From Bacteroidales bacterium (GTDB lineage: Bacteria; Bacteroidota; Bacteroidia; Bacteroidales; UBA932), in assembly GCA_017556765.1 (NCBI GenBank), contig JAFYME010000072.1:1-36540 (forward strand): a stretch of DNA of 36,540 bases. The letters are read 5' to 3'. Below are positions 7,842 through 16,729 of this stretch, one piece after another (positions within the stretch are counted from its first letter, which is position 1; the number at the start of each line of letters is the position of its first letter). A program made the translations under genes and the position numbers. A model generated the notes under the pieces. It did no database searches. It saw only the letters and a list, made by a program, of their open reading frames with translations, and had not been told where the DNA came from.

Positions 7842-10800
7842 ATGAAAAGTAAATTATTTACTTGCTTGGCGATGCTCTTATTGAGCTTCTCGCTCATGGC
7901 GCAGAACAGACAGGTCAGCGGTACAGTCGTTGACAAGGTCGGTCCTGTCGCAGGTGCGAGCGTCATTGAAAAGGGTACCCAGAACGGTGCCGTTACAGAT
8001 CTGGATGGAAAATGGACATTGAACGTCCGTCAGGGCGCGACAATCGTCGTTTCATCGATCGGTTACAAGGATGTGGAGATAGTTGTGGGCAGTCAGAATG
8101 TCTACAATGCGTCTCTGCAGGAAGACAGACAGCTTCTCGACGAAGTCGTGGTCGTCGGTTACGGTACGATGAAGAGAAGCGACCTTTCAGGTTCATCGGT
8201 TTCGATGACAGAGGAATCCATCAAGGGTTCTATCGTTTCATCACTTGACCAGACTCTCCAGGGCCGTGCAGCCGGTGTGACTGCAGTGCAGACTTCGGGA
8301 GCTCCAGGTTCATCATCATCGATCCGTGTCCGCGGACAGGCCACCATCAATGCAAACGCAGAGCCTCTCTACGTTATCGACGGTGTGATCGTTCAGGGCA
8401 ACGGTGCTTCAGGAGCATCTTTCGGTCTTGGTGATGCACTCGGAAACGGTTCGGTATCAACAATTTCCCCTCTTTCTACAATCAACCCTGCGGATATCGT
8501 GAGCATGGAGATCCTCAAGGATGCCTCTGCGACAGCGATCTATGGCGCGCAGGGTGCGAACGGTGTCGTCCTCATCACTACCAAGCGTGGTAAGGCAGGT
8601 GAAGCTAAGTTCACATATGACGGAATGTTCGCTGTTTCGCAGCAGAATGTACGCGTGGACATGATGAACCTTCGCGAGTATGCAGAGTTCTACAATGAGC
8701 TCGTCTCTATCGGCGAGATCTATGAGCCGAACGCATATTATGCAGATCCTTCTGTCCTTGGTGTCGGTACAAACTGGCAGGACGCTATCTTCCAGACAGC
8801 TCTCCAGCACCAGCATCAGGTATCAGCTTCCGGCGGTACAGAGAAGGTTCAGTACTATGTGTCAGGATCTTACATGGATCAGGAAGGTACCATCATCGGT
8901 TCTAACTTCGAGCGTTTCAGCGTACGTACAAACCTCGACGCACAGCTCAAGAAGTGGCTCAAGTTCGGTGTGAACGCTACTTACTCGAATACAGTGGATG
9001 ACCTCAAGCTTGCCGACGGTGAGGCAGGTATCGTGTTCTCATCACTTAACTCTCTTCCTGACATTCCTATCTACGATGTGGACGGAAACTTCACATCAGA
9101 GGTACGCGAGGGTCTCGGCGCACGCGTCAACCCTATCGCTATGGCAATGCTCGACGACATCATCCTCAAGCGTCAGAAGCTCACAGGTAATATCTTCGCC
9201 GACATCAACCCTATCAGAAACCTTACATGGCATACTGAACTCGGTTTTGATATAAGTCATAGCAAGTCAGAGACTTATGAGCCTATGGTGGATCTCGGAA
9301 ACTGGCAGCGTGGCAACAATGAGACAAGATGGCAGAACAACGCCAATACTTACTGGTCTTTGAAGAACTATCTCACATACGCCAACCAGTGGGGCAAGCA
9401 CAATGTGACCGCAATGGCCGGACAGGAAATGTGGGAGTCAACATGGGAATTCCAGAGCATTTACAACACCAAGCTTCCTTCGGATGAGGTTCACAATCCA
9501 TCCCTCGGAGCAGGTACTCCTACCATCAGCTCAGGATTCGGAAGCTCGTCTATGGCTTCGTTCTTCACTCGTGAGACATATAACTACGATGAGAGATATT
9601 ATCTCACATATACATTCCGCTATGACGGTTCATCTAACTTCGGACCTGAGAACCGTTGGGCTCCGTTCCATTCGTTGGCAGGTTCATGGCGCTTCACAAA
9701 CGAGAAGTGGATGAAGGATATCGAGTGGTGGAGCAACGGTAAGATCCGCTTCGGCTGGGGACAGACCGGTAACTCGAACATCGGAGGTTATGCATGGGGA
9801 TCTTCAATCAGCCCTATGGACTCGGCTCTCGGAGCAGGTTACCGTCCTGCAAACATCGCCAACACTGCAGTTCAGTGGGAGACACAGGAGCAGTGGAACT
9901 TAGGTTTCGACCTCGGATTCTTCCAGGACAGACTGAACCTGACAGTCGATCTTTACAAGAAGGTTTCAGAGGACATGCTCATGACCATGCAGCTTCCTTC
10001 TTATATGGGTACCCAGGGTAACGGATCATCGGTTCTTTCAGCTCCAAAGGGTAACTTCGGAAGCATCGAGAACAAGGGTCTTGAGATCACCCTCGACGCT
10101 CATCCTTTCACAGGCGACTTCCAGTGGGACAGCAACTTCCAGGTTTCGTTCAACCGCAACACCCTCAAGGCTCTCAGCGGAACTACAGCAGCCAGCATCG
10201 TAGGTTACGGCCAGTGGAGCGACGTTGTCTGCGTGTCTGAGATCGGAAAGCCTCTCTACAACTTCTACGGTTATGTAGTCGATGGCGTATACGAGTCTCT
10301 TGAGGATATCGAGAACTCTCCAAAGACAGCAAAGCATCCTGAAAACGGCGTATACAACCGTTCGAACACAGTATGGGTCGGTGACCTCAAGTACAAGGAT
10401 ATCAACCAGGACGGCGTGATCAACGACCAGGACCGTACAGACATCGGAAGCCCTCTTCCATTGTTCACATTCGGATGGAACAACACATTCCGCTACAAGG
10501 GATTTGACCTCAATATCTTCCTCAACGGATCATACGGCAACAAGGTTCTCAACTACAGCCTCATGAACGGTCCTTCAGGCGGTCTCGCTTCAATGAGATC
10601 TGCATGGGTGAACCAGAATGCTTCTGCAGTAAAGGACAGAGCTCAGCTCGTGCCAATCGATCCTGACAAGGTTTACGAGAGCGGCAGCTGGTTTGACGAC
10701 ATCACCAACGTAAAGGTCGAGAATTCAGGAACAAAGACTCCACGTCCTACCCTCAGCGACCCTAACGACAACGACCGTCTCAGCACACGTTACATCGAGG

Positions 10801-11054
10801 ATGGCTCGTACCTCCGTATCAAGAACATCACTCTCGGTTACACATTCCCTAAGAAGTGGATGCAGAAGGCGCATTTCGACAACATCCGCGTTTACTGCAA
10901 CATCCAGAACCTCTATACTTTCACAAAGTATTCTGGATATGACCCTGAGGTCGGCGCTTCAACACAGGACTCATCAGGATATGCATACGGTGTGGATAAC
11001 GGACGTTACCCGTCTCCGACTACATATTCATTCGGTGTAAGCCTTTCATTCTAA
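7842..11054 (+). CDS. SusC-like TonB-dependent outer-membrane glycan transporter
   Basis: This 1070-residue SusC-family porin has a signal peptide ending before Gln21 and a carboxypeptidase-regulatory-like domain at about 25-95. A TonB-box-like DEVVVVGYG lies at 100-108, followed by a plug domain (about 112-235) and a 22-strand-type barrel running to the C-terminal SLSF. The hallmark plug segments (AAGVTAVQTSGAPG, SIRVRGQATINANAEPLYVIDG) are present. No secretin/TonB N-terminal (STN) domain is seen, so it is a transporter rather than an anti-sigma signalling receptor. It imports oligosaccharides into the periplasm with the SusD lid encoded 19 bases downstream. Substrate is inferred from neighbouring mannan enzymes. 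Confidence 0.97.
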   Translation: MKSKLFTCLAMLLLSFSLMAQNRQVSGTVVDKVGPVAGASVIEKGTQNGAVTDLDGKWTLNVRQGATIVVSSIGYKDVEIVVGSQNVYNASLQEDRQLLDEVVVVGYGTMKRSDLSGSSVSMTEESIKGSIVSSLDQTLQGRAAGVTAVQTSGAPGSSSSIRVRGQATINANAEPLYVIDGVIVQGNGASGASFGLGDALGNGSVSTISPLSTINPADIVSMEILKDASATAIYGAQGANGVVLITTKRGKAGEAKFTYDGMFAVSQQNVRVDMMNLREYAEFYNELVSIGEIYEPNAYYADPSVLGVGTNWQDAIFQTALQHQHQVSASGGTEKVQYYVSGSYMDQEGTIIGSNFERFSVRTNLDAQLKKWLKFGVNATYSNTVDDLKLADGEAGIVFSSLNSLPDIPIYDVDGNFTSEVREGLGARVNPIAMAMLDDIILKRQKLTGNIFADINPIRNLTWHTELGFDISHSKSETYEPMVDLGNWQRGNNETRWQNNANTYWSLKNYLTYANQWGKHNVTAMAGQEMWESTWEFQSIYNTKLPSDEVHNPSLGAGTPTISSGFGSSSMASFFTRETYNYDERYYLTYTFRYDGSSNFGPENRWAPFHSLAGSWRFTNEKWMKDIEWWSNGKIRFGWGQTGNSNIGGYAWGSSISPMDSALGAGYRPANIANTAVQWETQEQWNLGFDLGFFQDRLNLTVDLYKKVSEDMLMTMQLPSYMGTQGNGSSVLSAPKGNFGSIENKGLEITLDAHPFTGDFQWDSNFQVSFNRNTLKALSGTTAASIVGYGQWSDVVCVSEIGKPLYNFYGYVVDGVYESLEDIENSPKTAKHPENGVYNRSNTVWVGDLKYKDINQDGVINDQDRTDIGSPLPLFTFGWNNTFRYKGFDLNIFLNGSYGNKVLNYSLMNGPSGGLASMRSAWVNQNASAVKDRAQLVPIDPDKVYESGSWFDDITNVKVENSGTKTPRPTLSDPNDNDRLSTRYIEDGSYLRIKNITLGYTFPKKWMQKAHFDNIRVYCNIQNLYTFTKYSGYDPEVGASTQDSSGYAYGVDNGRYPSPTTYSFGVSLSF

Positions 11055-11073
11055 TCCTTAAAGAAAGAAGAAT

Positions 11074-12900
11074 ATGAAACTAAAGAATATATTCAAAGGT
11101 GCGATGGTAGGTGTCCTTGCCTTGAGCATGGCTTCTTGCGAGGATTTTCTCAATCGTCCTACTGAAGACAACTATAACGTAGATAATTTCTACCAGAATG
11201 ATGCTCAGGTCGAGCAGGGAGTGAACTTCCTCTACAACTCTCCTTGGTACGACTTCCAGCGTGCCTTCATCAAGATCGGTGAGGTAATGTCAGGAAACAT
11301 GTACTGGGGTTCATCTCCATACCTTACTTTCACAACTAACGGAACAGACACTGACCTTGTGAACATGTCCTATTCGCTTTGGGCTGTAAACGGTCATGCA
11401 AACACAGTCATTACCAACATCCTCAACTCTGAAGGCCCTTCGCAGGCGGCAAAGGACAAGGCTATCGGCGAGGCTCTCACATGGAAGGCAATGGCTTATT
11501 TCTATATGGTCAGGACTTTCGGTGAAGTTCCGATCGTACATGACAACAACGCGATCCTTACTTCAGGCACATACAACGACCTCTACAAGGCAGACCGCGC
11601 GAGTGTCTATGAGTATATAATCATGACTCTTGAGAAGGCCATCGAGCTTCTTCCAAAGCAGACTTCAGGCTGGAACGGCCGTATCGACTATTATGCAGCA
11701 GAGGCTCTTCTTTCAAAGGTATATCTTACCCGCGCAGGTCTTTCGGGTTCTCTCGACACCGAGGATCTCAAGAAGGCTGCCGCATTGGCAGAGGACGTGA
11801 TCGTCAACTCAGGACGTACTCTTACTCCTAAGTATTCTGACATTTTCCGTCTCTCTCCTGCGGTTCACAATGCTACAGGCGAGCATCTCATTTCATGGCA
11901 GTGGGAAAGCGCTTCTGGCCGCTGGACAGCTCAGAACACTCTTCAGTCAGACCTTATCTTCGAAGGCTTCAGTGAGTTCGGTGACATGTGGGGCGGCTGG
12001 GGCGGTCCTTCATACGACCTTGCTCTTGCATTCGGTGTGGATCCTGTAGCAGGCCCTGCAGCTCTTGCAAACGAGAAGGATACACGTCGTAAGGCTACGC
12101 TGATGATGGCCGGTGATGTTTATGAATATTTCTGGACAACCAAGTCGACAAAGACAGGAAAGAAGGGATTCGATTACCTCTATTTCCTTTACAGCGGCGA
12201 TGCTGACTATGCTTCATACGGTGTTCCTGCACAGTTCGAAGGTCCGTGCGGATCTCAGAACGTGAAGCATCTCTTCGGAGACGGCGCAGACCATGAGGCT
12301 GCTCTCGGAATTTCTGCTGCGAGAATGTCTTATCAGCTTCCTACCCCTCTCCTCCGTCTTGGTGATGTATACCTTATCTGCGCAGAGGCCAACCTGCTTG
12401 GTGGAGATGCCGGTAAGGCTCTGGAATATGTGAATGCGATCCGCAATCGTGCAGGCGCTGATGCTCTTGCTTCGGTTACATTCGATGACATCTGGAAGGA
12501 GCGTCGTCTCGAGCTTGCAGGCGAAGGTGACCGCTGGTATGATTATGTACGTCTTGCTTACTATGACAAGCAGGCTGCAATGGATGACCTCAAGTCACAG
12601 AAGATGAACTCGGTCTACAACTATGACGAGGCCTGCAAGCACTACTGGTATACAGGCTGCGGCGGAACTCTCGAGGATGTTCCTGAGGATCTTACAGCGT
12701 TCGACGCATCAAAGGCTGAGTGGAAGACCGACTTCGCGAATGAGGTTAAGTACAATGAGGATGATCCAGCCCGTTCTACATATGTGAACGAGAACATCTT
12801 CACCCTTCCTCTTCCATCGGAGGACGTGGTGTTCAACCCTCATCTTCTCGAACCGGCTGTACCGGTTGATGTCCGTACAGAGTATGTTTACAACTTCTAA
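11074..12900 (+). CDS. SusD/RagB-family glycan-binding lipoprotein
   Basis: This 608-residue lipoprotein has a lipobox at Cys22 (SMASC). The SusD N-terminal segment EDFLNRPTEDNYNVDNFY is typical, with TPR-like helices up to about 300 and the conserved C-terminal pattern VYLICAEANLLGG...ALEYVNAIRNRAG...WKERRLELAGEGDRWYDYVR. It forms the lid of the SusC transporter and captures oligosaccharides at the cell surface. It directly follows susC and precedes two further surface glycan-binding genes in the same operon. At 608 residues it is somewhat longer than many SusD proteins, with no obvious extra domain. Confidence 0.97.
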   Translation: MKLKNIFKGAMVGVLALSMASCEDFLNRPTEDNYNVDNFYQNDAQVEQGVNFLYNSPWYDFQRAFIKIGEVMSGNMYWGSSPYLTFTTNGTDTDLVNMSYSLWAVNGHANTVITNILNSEGPSQAAKDKAIGEALTWKAMAYFYMVRTFGEVPIVHDNNAILTSGTYNDLYKADRASVYEYIIMTLEKAIELLPKQTSGWNGRIDYYAAEALLSKVYLTRAGLSGSLDTEDLKKAAALAEDVIVNSGRTLTPKYSDIFRLSPAVHNATGEHLISWQWESASGRWTAQNTLQSDLIFEGFSEFGDMWGGWGGPSYDLALAFGVDPVAGPAALANEKDTRRKATLMMAGDVYEYFWTTKSTKTGKKGFDYLYFLYSGDADYASYGVPAQFEGPCGSQNVKHLFGDGADHEAALGISAARMSYQLPTPLLRLGDVYLICAEANLLGGDAGKALEYVNAIRNRAGADALASVTFDDIWKERRLELAGEGDRWYDYVRLAYYDKQAAMDDLKSQKMNSVYNYDEACKHYWYTGCGGTLEDVPEDLTAFDASKAEWKTDFANEVKYNEDDPARSTYVNENIFTLPLPSEDVVFNPHLLEPAVPVDVRTEYVYNF

Positions 12901-12913
12901 TGAATGACAGGAT

Positions 12914-14224
12914 ATGAAAAGATATATTAAAAACATAATGCTTTTGGCGGCTGCTGCATTGGGCTTCGCTTCTTGTGAGGATTATCCTGATGCATTCGAG
13001 CTTGCTGACGGTGTGCCTACTATCGATTATATAAGGTATGCAGACCGTGATGTGCTCATCGAGCAGGCATATATGGGTGAGGTAGTCTGCTTCGTGGGTG
13101 AAAACCTTTGCAGCGTACGCGAACTGTTCTTCAACGATCAGAAGGCGGTCCTCAATACCAGCTTTATGACTGAAAATACTCTTGTGGCAGCAGTTCCCGG
13201 TAATCTTCCGAAGGAAACCACCAACAAGGTATATATGATTACAAAGTCAAAGGACACTGTTTCTGTGGATTTCAAGGTAATGCTTCCGGCTCCTCAGATC
13301 AAGGCTATGTCATGCGAGTTCCAGCAGCCTGGTACAGATGTGACTATATATGGTAACTACTTCGTAGAGCCTATGACTCTCACATTTGAGGATGGTAATG
13401 GCGCGACTGTAACATCATTCAAGAGCGTATCTATGACTGAGATCACTTTCACTATTCCTGAGGACGCTAAGCCAGGTAAGGTAAGAGTGGAGACTGAGTC
13501 AGGACTTGCACGCTCACCATTCTCATATTATGACTTCTGCGGTGGTCTCATCACAGACTTCGACGGTCCGAACAACTCAAGCAGCACCCACGGCGTAGTG
13601 CCTCAGGGATGGAACTTCAGCGGTACATACAGCTCTGAAGGCGGTATCATGGGCAACTATGTAGAGCTCAAGAGTGCCAACCCTATGGGCGCTGACGGAG
13701 CATGGAACGAGGACTTCAAGATTGACTTCTGGTGCGGTAGATGGGACGGTAACCCAATGGGCATCACATCCGGTGCAGGTGTTCCTCTTTGCAACATCAT
13801 CGATTTCAGCAACTGGCAGAACATGGCCCTCAAGTTCGAGCTTTACATCCCTTCAAGCAACCCTTGGATGGCTGGTGCAATGCAGCTCATCTTCGCTAGC
13901 GCTGACAAGGCTGCGAACGACTCATGGCAGAACAATACATTCGTTCATACTTCAGCTACAGACGGTGGTCTTGACCTCTGCCGCGGACTCTATCGTCCTT
14001 GGGAGGCTACAGGATCGTTCGATACAGGTGACAAGTGGATCACAGTGACTGTTCCGTTCTCAGAGTTCACATACAATGCTGACGGTACTTCAGGTGCAGT
14101 TCCTCTTGCAAAGCCTGAGGATTTCGCTTCATTCGTCATCTGGCCTTGGTCAGGTGGTGTGATCGGTACTGAGTGTACTCCTGTATTCAGAATCGATAAC
14201 CTTCGTGCAGTTCCTGCTAAATAA
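12914..14224 (+). CDS. surface glycan-binding lipoprotein with IPT/TIG-like domains (SGBP-B type)
   Basis: This 436-residue lipoprotein has a lipobox at Cys21 (GFASC). Two IPT/TIG-like immunoglobulin folds are suggested at about 35-120 and 122-205. A C-terminal beta-rich domain (about 208-436) carries many aromatics and ends in FRIDNLRAVP. That layout matches surface glycan-binding protein B, whose C-terminal domain binds the glycan and whose Ig folds act as a spacer. It lies 13 bases after susD and 6 bases before the second binding protein. The predicted role is to hold mannan or glucomannan at the surface and feed oligosaccharides to SusCD. Binding specificity cannot be read from sequence. 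Confidence 0.88.
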   Translation: MKRYIKNIMLLAAAALGFASCEDYPDAFELADGVPTIDYIRYADRDVLIEQAYMGEVVCFVGENLCSVRELFFNDQKAVLNTSFMTENTLVAAVPGNLPKETTNKVYMITKSKDTVSVDFKVMLPAPQIKAMSCEFQQPGTDVTIYGNYFVEPMTLTFEDGNGATVTSFKSVSMTEITFTIPEDAKPGKVRVETESGLARSPFSYYDFCGGLITDFDGPNNSSSTHGVVPQGWNFSGTYSSEGGIMGNYVELKSANPMGADGAWNEDFKIDFWCGRWDGNPMGITSGAGVPLCNIIDFSNWQNMALKFELYIPSSNPWMAGAMQLIFASADKAANDSWQNNTFVHTSATDGGLDLCRGLYRPWEATGSFDTGDKWITVTVPFSEFTYNADGTSGAVPLAKPEDFASFVIWPWSGGVIGTECTPVFRIDNLRAVPAK

Positions 14225-14230
14225 TTTTAA

Positions 14231-16669
14231 ATGGGAAAGATCATGAAAAACATATTCAGATATTCAATACTTCTTGCCCTCTGCTCTCTTGTGGGACTTG
14301 TCTCATGTACTCATGAAGAACTTTCTACAGACCAGTTCTCGGATGATGCAGTTGTGTTTGGCGCATTTGCTCCAAACCCGGTAGTCCGCGGTGCGGAACT
14401 CCGTATCATGGGTAGTAATCTCGACAGGATAGTCGAGGTGCAGATTCCTGGTTCTGAGCCAATTACTGATATTGAGGTCGTGGCATCAGGAAGGGTCAGC
14501 GAGATTCGTGTCGTAACCCCTGCAGCAGGTGCTGAGGATGTTTCTGTCACAGGTCCTGTAGTGATCGTCGACAAAGACGGAAATGTATATAAGAGCAAGG
14601 CAGACATCGAATTCACAGAGGGTATCGTCCTCGACTCATTCTCTCCAGCATCAGCAATGCCTGGTGACGTTGTGACCGTGAAGGGTGATTACCTCTACAA
14701 TGTACAGCAGATCGTCCTCGGTGGCGGAGTATATGTCACAGGTGAGCAGATCACAGAGAAGAGCCGTCGTGAGCTCAAGTTCATCGTTCCTTCTAACGCC
14801 ATCACAGGTCCTGTGACCATCGGTGACGTGGACGAGAACAACAATCCTGACGGACTCATTCCTAACAATGTTCCTTCAAAGGAGGATCTCGTCATCGGTG
14901 ATCCTACAGTAAAGAGCGCTGACAGAGGCATGCTCAAGGCAGGTGCTGAGATCACAGTACAGGGTACATACCTTGACATGATAGCAAAGGCTGCATTCAG
15001 AGTTACAACTCCTGCAGCCGAGGAAGGCGCTGAGCCTGCAGTTGCAGATACAGAGGTTGACTTTGCTCTTGCAGAGGATAACAAGTCTGTCAAGGTCGCT
15101 CTTCCTGCAACAGTCGTTGAGGGAGAGATCGTCCTCACTTCATTCGCAGGCAAGGATTTCACTGCCGGCGCTTATACTACAGTAGTTCCTACCGAAATCG
15201 CAATCGCAGCCGAGACACGCTACAAGGCAGGTCTCAACGCTGTGGTTACAGGTAAGGACCTTGACCTTGTGACTGGCGCTGACCTTGCCGGAACAGCCCT
15301 TGAGTTCGGCTATGCGGATAGCAAGCTTACATTCGCTATCCCTGCGGCAGCTGTTGACGGAGTTGTCACTCTCGCTCTTGCAAACGGCAAGACTGTCGCT
15401 ACAGAGGCTGTAGAGCTTGTAAAGCCTGTAATCACTTCGGTTTCTCCTCTCGAGCTTTATGCCGGTGACGAGAACATCGTAGTGAACGGTGAGGATCTCG
15501 ACCTCGTGACTGGAGCAACTCTCGGCGGACGTGCCGCTGAGTTCGAGTATGCTGACGGCGCAATCACAGTAAAGACCGAGCTCACATCGGTTTCAGGTAA
15601 GGTTGCCTTCACTCTTGACAATGGCGTTACAGTAGAGTCTGCTGACGAGGTTACAGTGAAGTACCACTCTAAGGTCATCGTTACCGAGATGCCTGCAATG
15701 CAGCACATCGGTCAGGAAGTTGTCCTCAAGGGTTCTAACTTCAGCCTTGTGGAGAACATCTTCATCGGTGACGTAAAGGTGACTCAGTACAGCATCCGTA
15801 CAGATGAGGAGGTACGCTTCCTCATGCCTTGGAACAAGGCCGGCATGTACAGCCTCAGCTTCCACCTCTTCGATGGCGACGTCGAGACTGTAGCTACCCA
15901 GATCGAGGTAGGTCTCGAGCTTGACATCAAGACAATCTGGACAGGTAACGAGCATCTCGTATGGAGCGGAATGCAGACACTTGCATGGGGCGGATATGAC
16001 TGGTCTACAGTCAAGCCGGGTACAATCCTGACTGCTTACTTCACTCTTGACGAGGCTGCTGACTACTGGCAGGTACGTTTCGCGAACGGAAGCTGGTCAT
16101 CTCTCCCTTCAGGCCTTGAGGCAGCTCCGGGAGAAGGAAACATTCCGATGACTCCGGGAACCACATATTATTCTATCAAGCTTACTGCAGCCGATGTTGA
16201 CATGCTCGTAAACCAGGGCGGTCTCGTGATGACTGGAGCGAACTATACTCTTACAGAAATCACGCTCACAACCGAGATTTCTCAGGAGGTTACTCTCTGG
16301 GAAGGCGAGCTTGTAGCTGACGACTGGGCAAATCAGCCATACGCGCTCTCAGACGCAGGACTCGAGCTTCAGAATGCAGGCGCTACAGCAGGACAGGTAG
16401 TTAACTTCTACCTCGATCCTATCGAGCCGGCTTGGAAGCTTGAGATCGTCGAAGGCCACTGGGGTCCTACATACTGCAGCTTCTGCTCAGTAGGTAACGA
16501 CACTGAAGGCGGCAAGTTCACAGAGTATGATCTTGATGCCAATGGCGGAAAGATCAAGGTCACATTGACTCAGGCAATGCTCGACGCTGCATTCACACAG
16601 CAGTGGTGGGGAGGTACATTCGTCCTGAACGGTGACAACGTAAAGGTTACAAAGATTACTCTTCTGTAA
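14231..16669 (+). CDS. large surface glycan-binding lipoprotein with TIG repeats and two related C-terminal modules
   Basis: This 812-residue lipoprotein has a lipobox at Cys26 (GLVSC). Translation may instead begin at ATG 14243, four codons later. Multiple IPT/TIG-like repeats span about 45-560. The clearest pair begins at residues 338 and 417, a 79-residue period, and both contain GxDLDLVTGAxLxG. Two modules follow (about 562-683 and 684-812) that share an ordered pattern: W-G near the start, a central GxW or GHW, an LT...D segment and a closing GGxxxxGxNxxLTxITL-like strand. They look like tandem carbohydrate-binding modules. The protein lacks any hydrolase motif and most likely acts as a long stalked mannan receptor beside SusCD. 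I do not recognise the C-terminal modules as a named family. Confidence 0.85.
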   Translation: MGKIMKNIFRYSILLALCSLVGLVSCTHEELSTDQFSDDAVVFGAFAPNPVVRGAELRIMGSNLDRIVEVQIPGSEPITDIEVVASGRVSEIRVVTPAAGAEDVSVTGPVVIVDKDGNVYKSKADIEFTEGIVLDSFSPASAMPGDVVTVKGDYLYNVQQIVLGGGVYVTGEQITEKSRRELKFIVPSNAITGPVTIGDVDENNNPDGLIPNNVPSKEDLVIGDPTVKSADRGMLKAGAEITVQGTYLDMIAKAAFRVTTPAAEEGAEPAVADTEVDFALAEDNKSVKVALPATVVEGEIVLTSFAGKDFTAGAYTTVVPTEIAIAAETRYKAGLNAVVTGKDLDLVTGADLAGTALEFGYADSKLTFAIPAAAVDGVVTLALANGKTVATEAVELVKPVITSVSPLELYAGDENIVVNGEDLDLVTGATLGGRAAEFEYADGAITVKTELTSVSGKVAFTLDNGVTVESADEVTVKYHSKVIVTEMPAMQHIGQEVVLKGSNFSLVENIFIGDVKVTQYSIRTDEEVRFLMPWNKAGMYSLSFHLFDGDVETVATQIEVGLELDIKTIWTGNEHLVWSGMQTLAWGGYDWSTVKPGTILTAYFTLDEAADYWQVRFANGSWSSLPSGLEAAPGEGNIPMTPGTTYYSIKLTAADVDMLVNQGGLVMTGANYTLTEITLTTEISQEVTLWEGELVADDWANQPYALSDAGLELQNAGATAGQVVNFYLDPIEPAWKLEIVEGHWGPTYCSFCSVGNDTEGGKFTEYDLDANGGKIKVTLTQAMLDAAFTQQWWGGTFVLNGDNVKVTKITLL

Positions 16670-16680
16670 TCCCTATATTT

Positions 16681-16710
16681 TCCAGCGGGGGCCTGACCGC
16701 CCCCTCTGGA
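16681..16710. other. strong intercistronic hairpin between SGBP and GH26
   Basis: TCCAG-c-GGGGGC (16681-16692) pairs with GCCCCC-t-CTGGA (16699-16710) around a six-base loop, giving 11 pairs and one mismatch. No T-run follows on the plus strand. It lies 20 bases before the GH26 ATG. It may attenuate or stabilise mRNA so that binding proteins and enzymes differ in level. Confidence 0.65.
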
Positions 16711-16729
16711 GCCAGAAAAACCACATAAG

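Noticed and set aside
7842..11054. Signalling-type TonB receptor paired with an anti-sigma factor
   Set aside because: No STN domain at the N-terminus and no sigma/anti-sigma genes nearby; regulation is better explained by the AraC gene.
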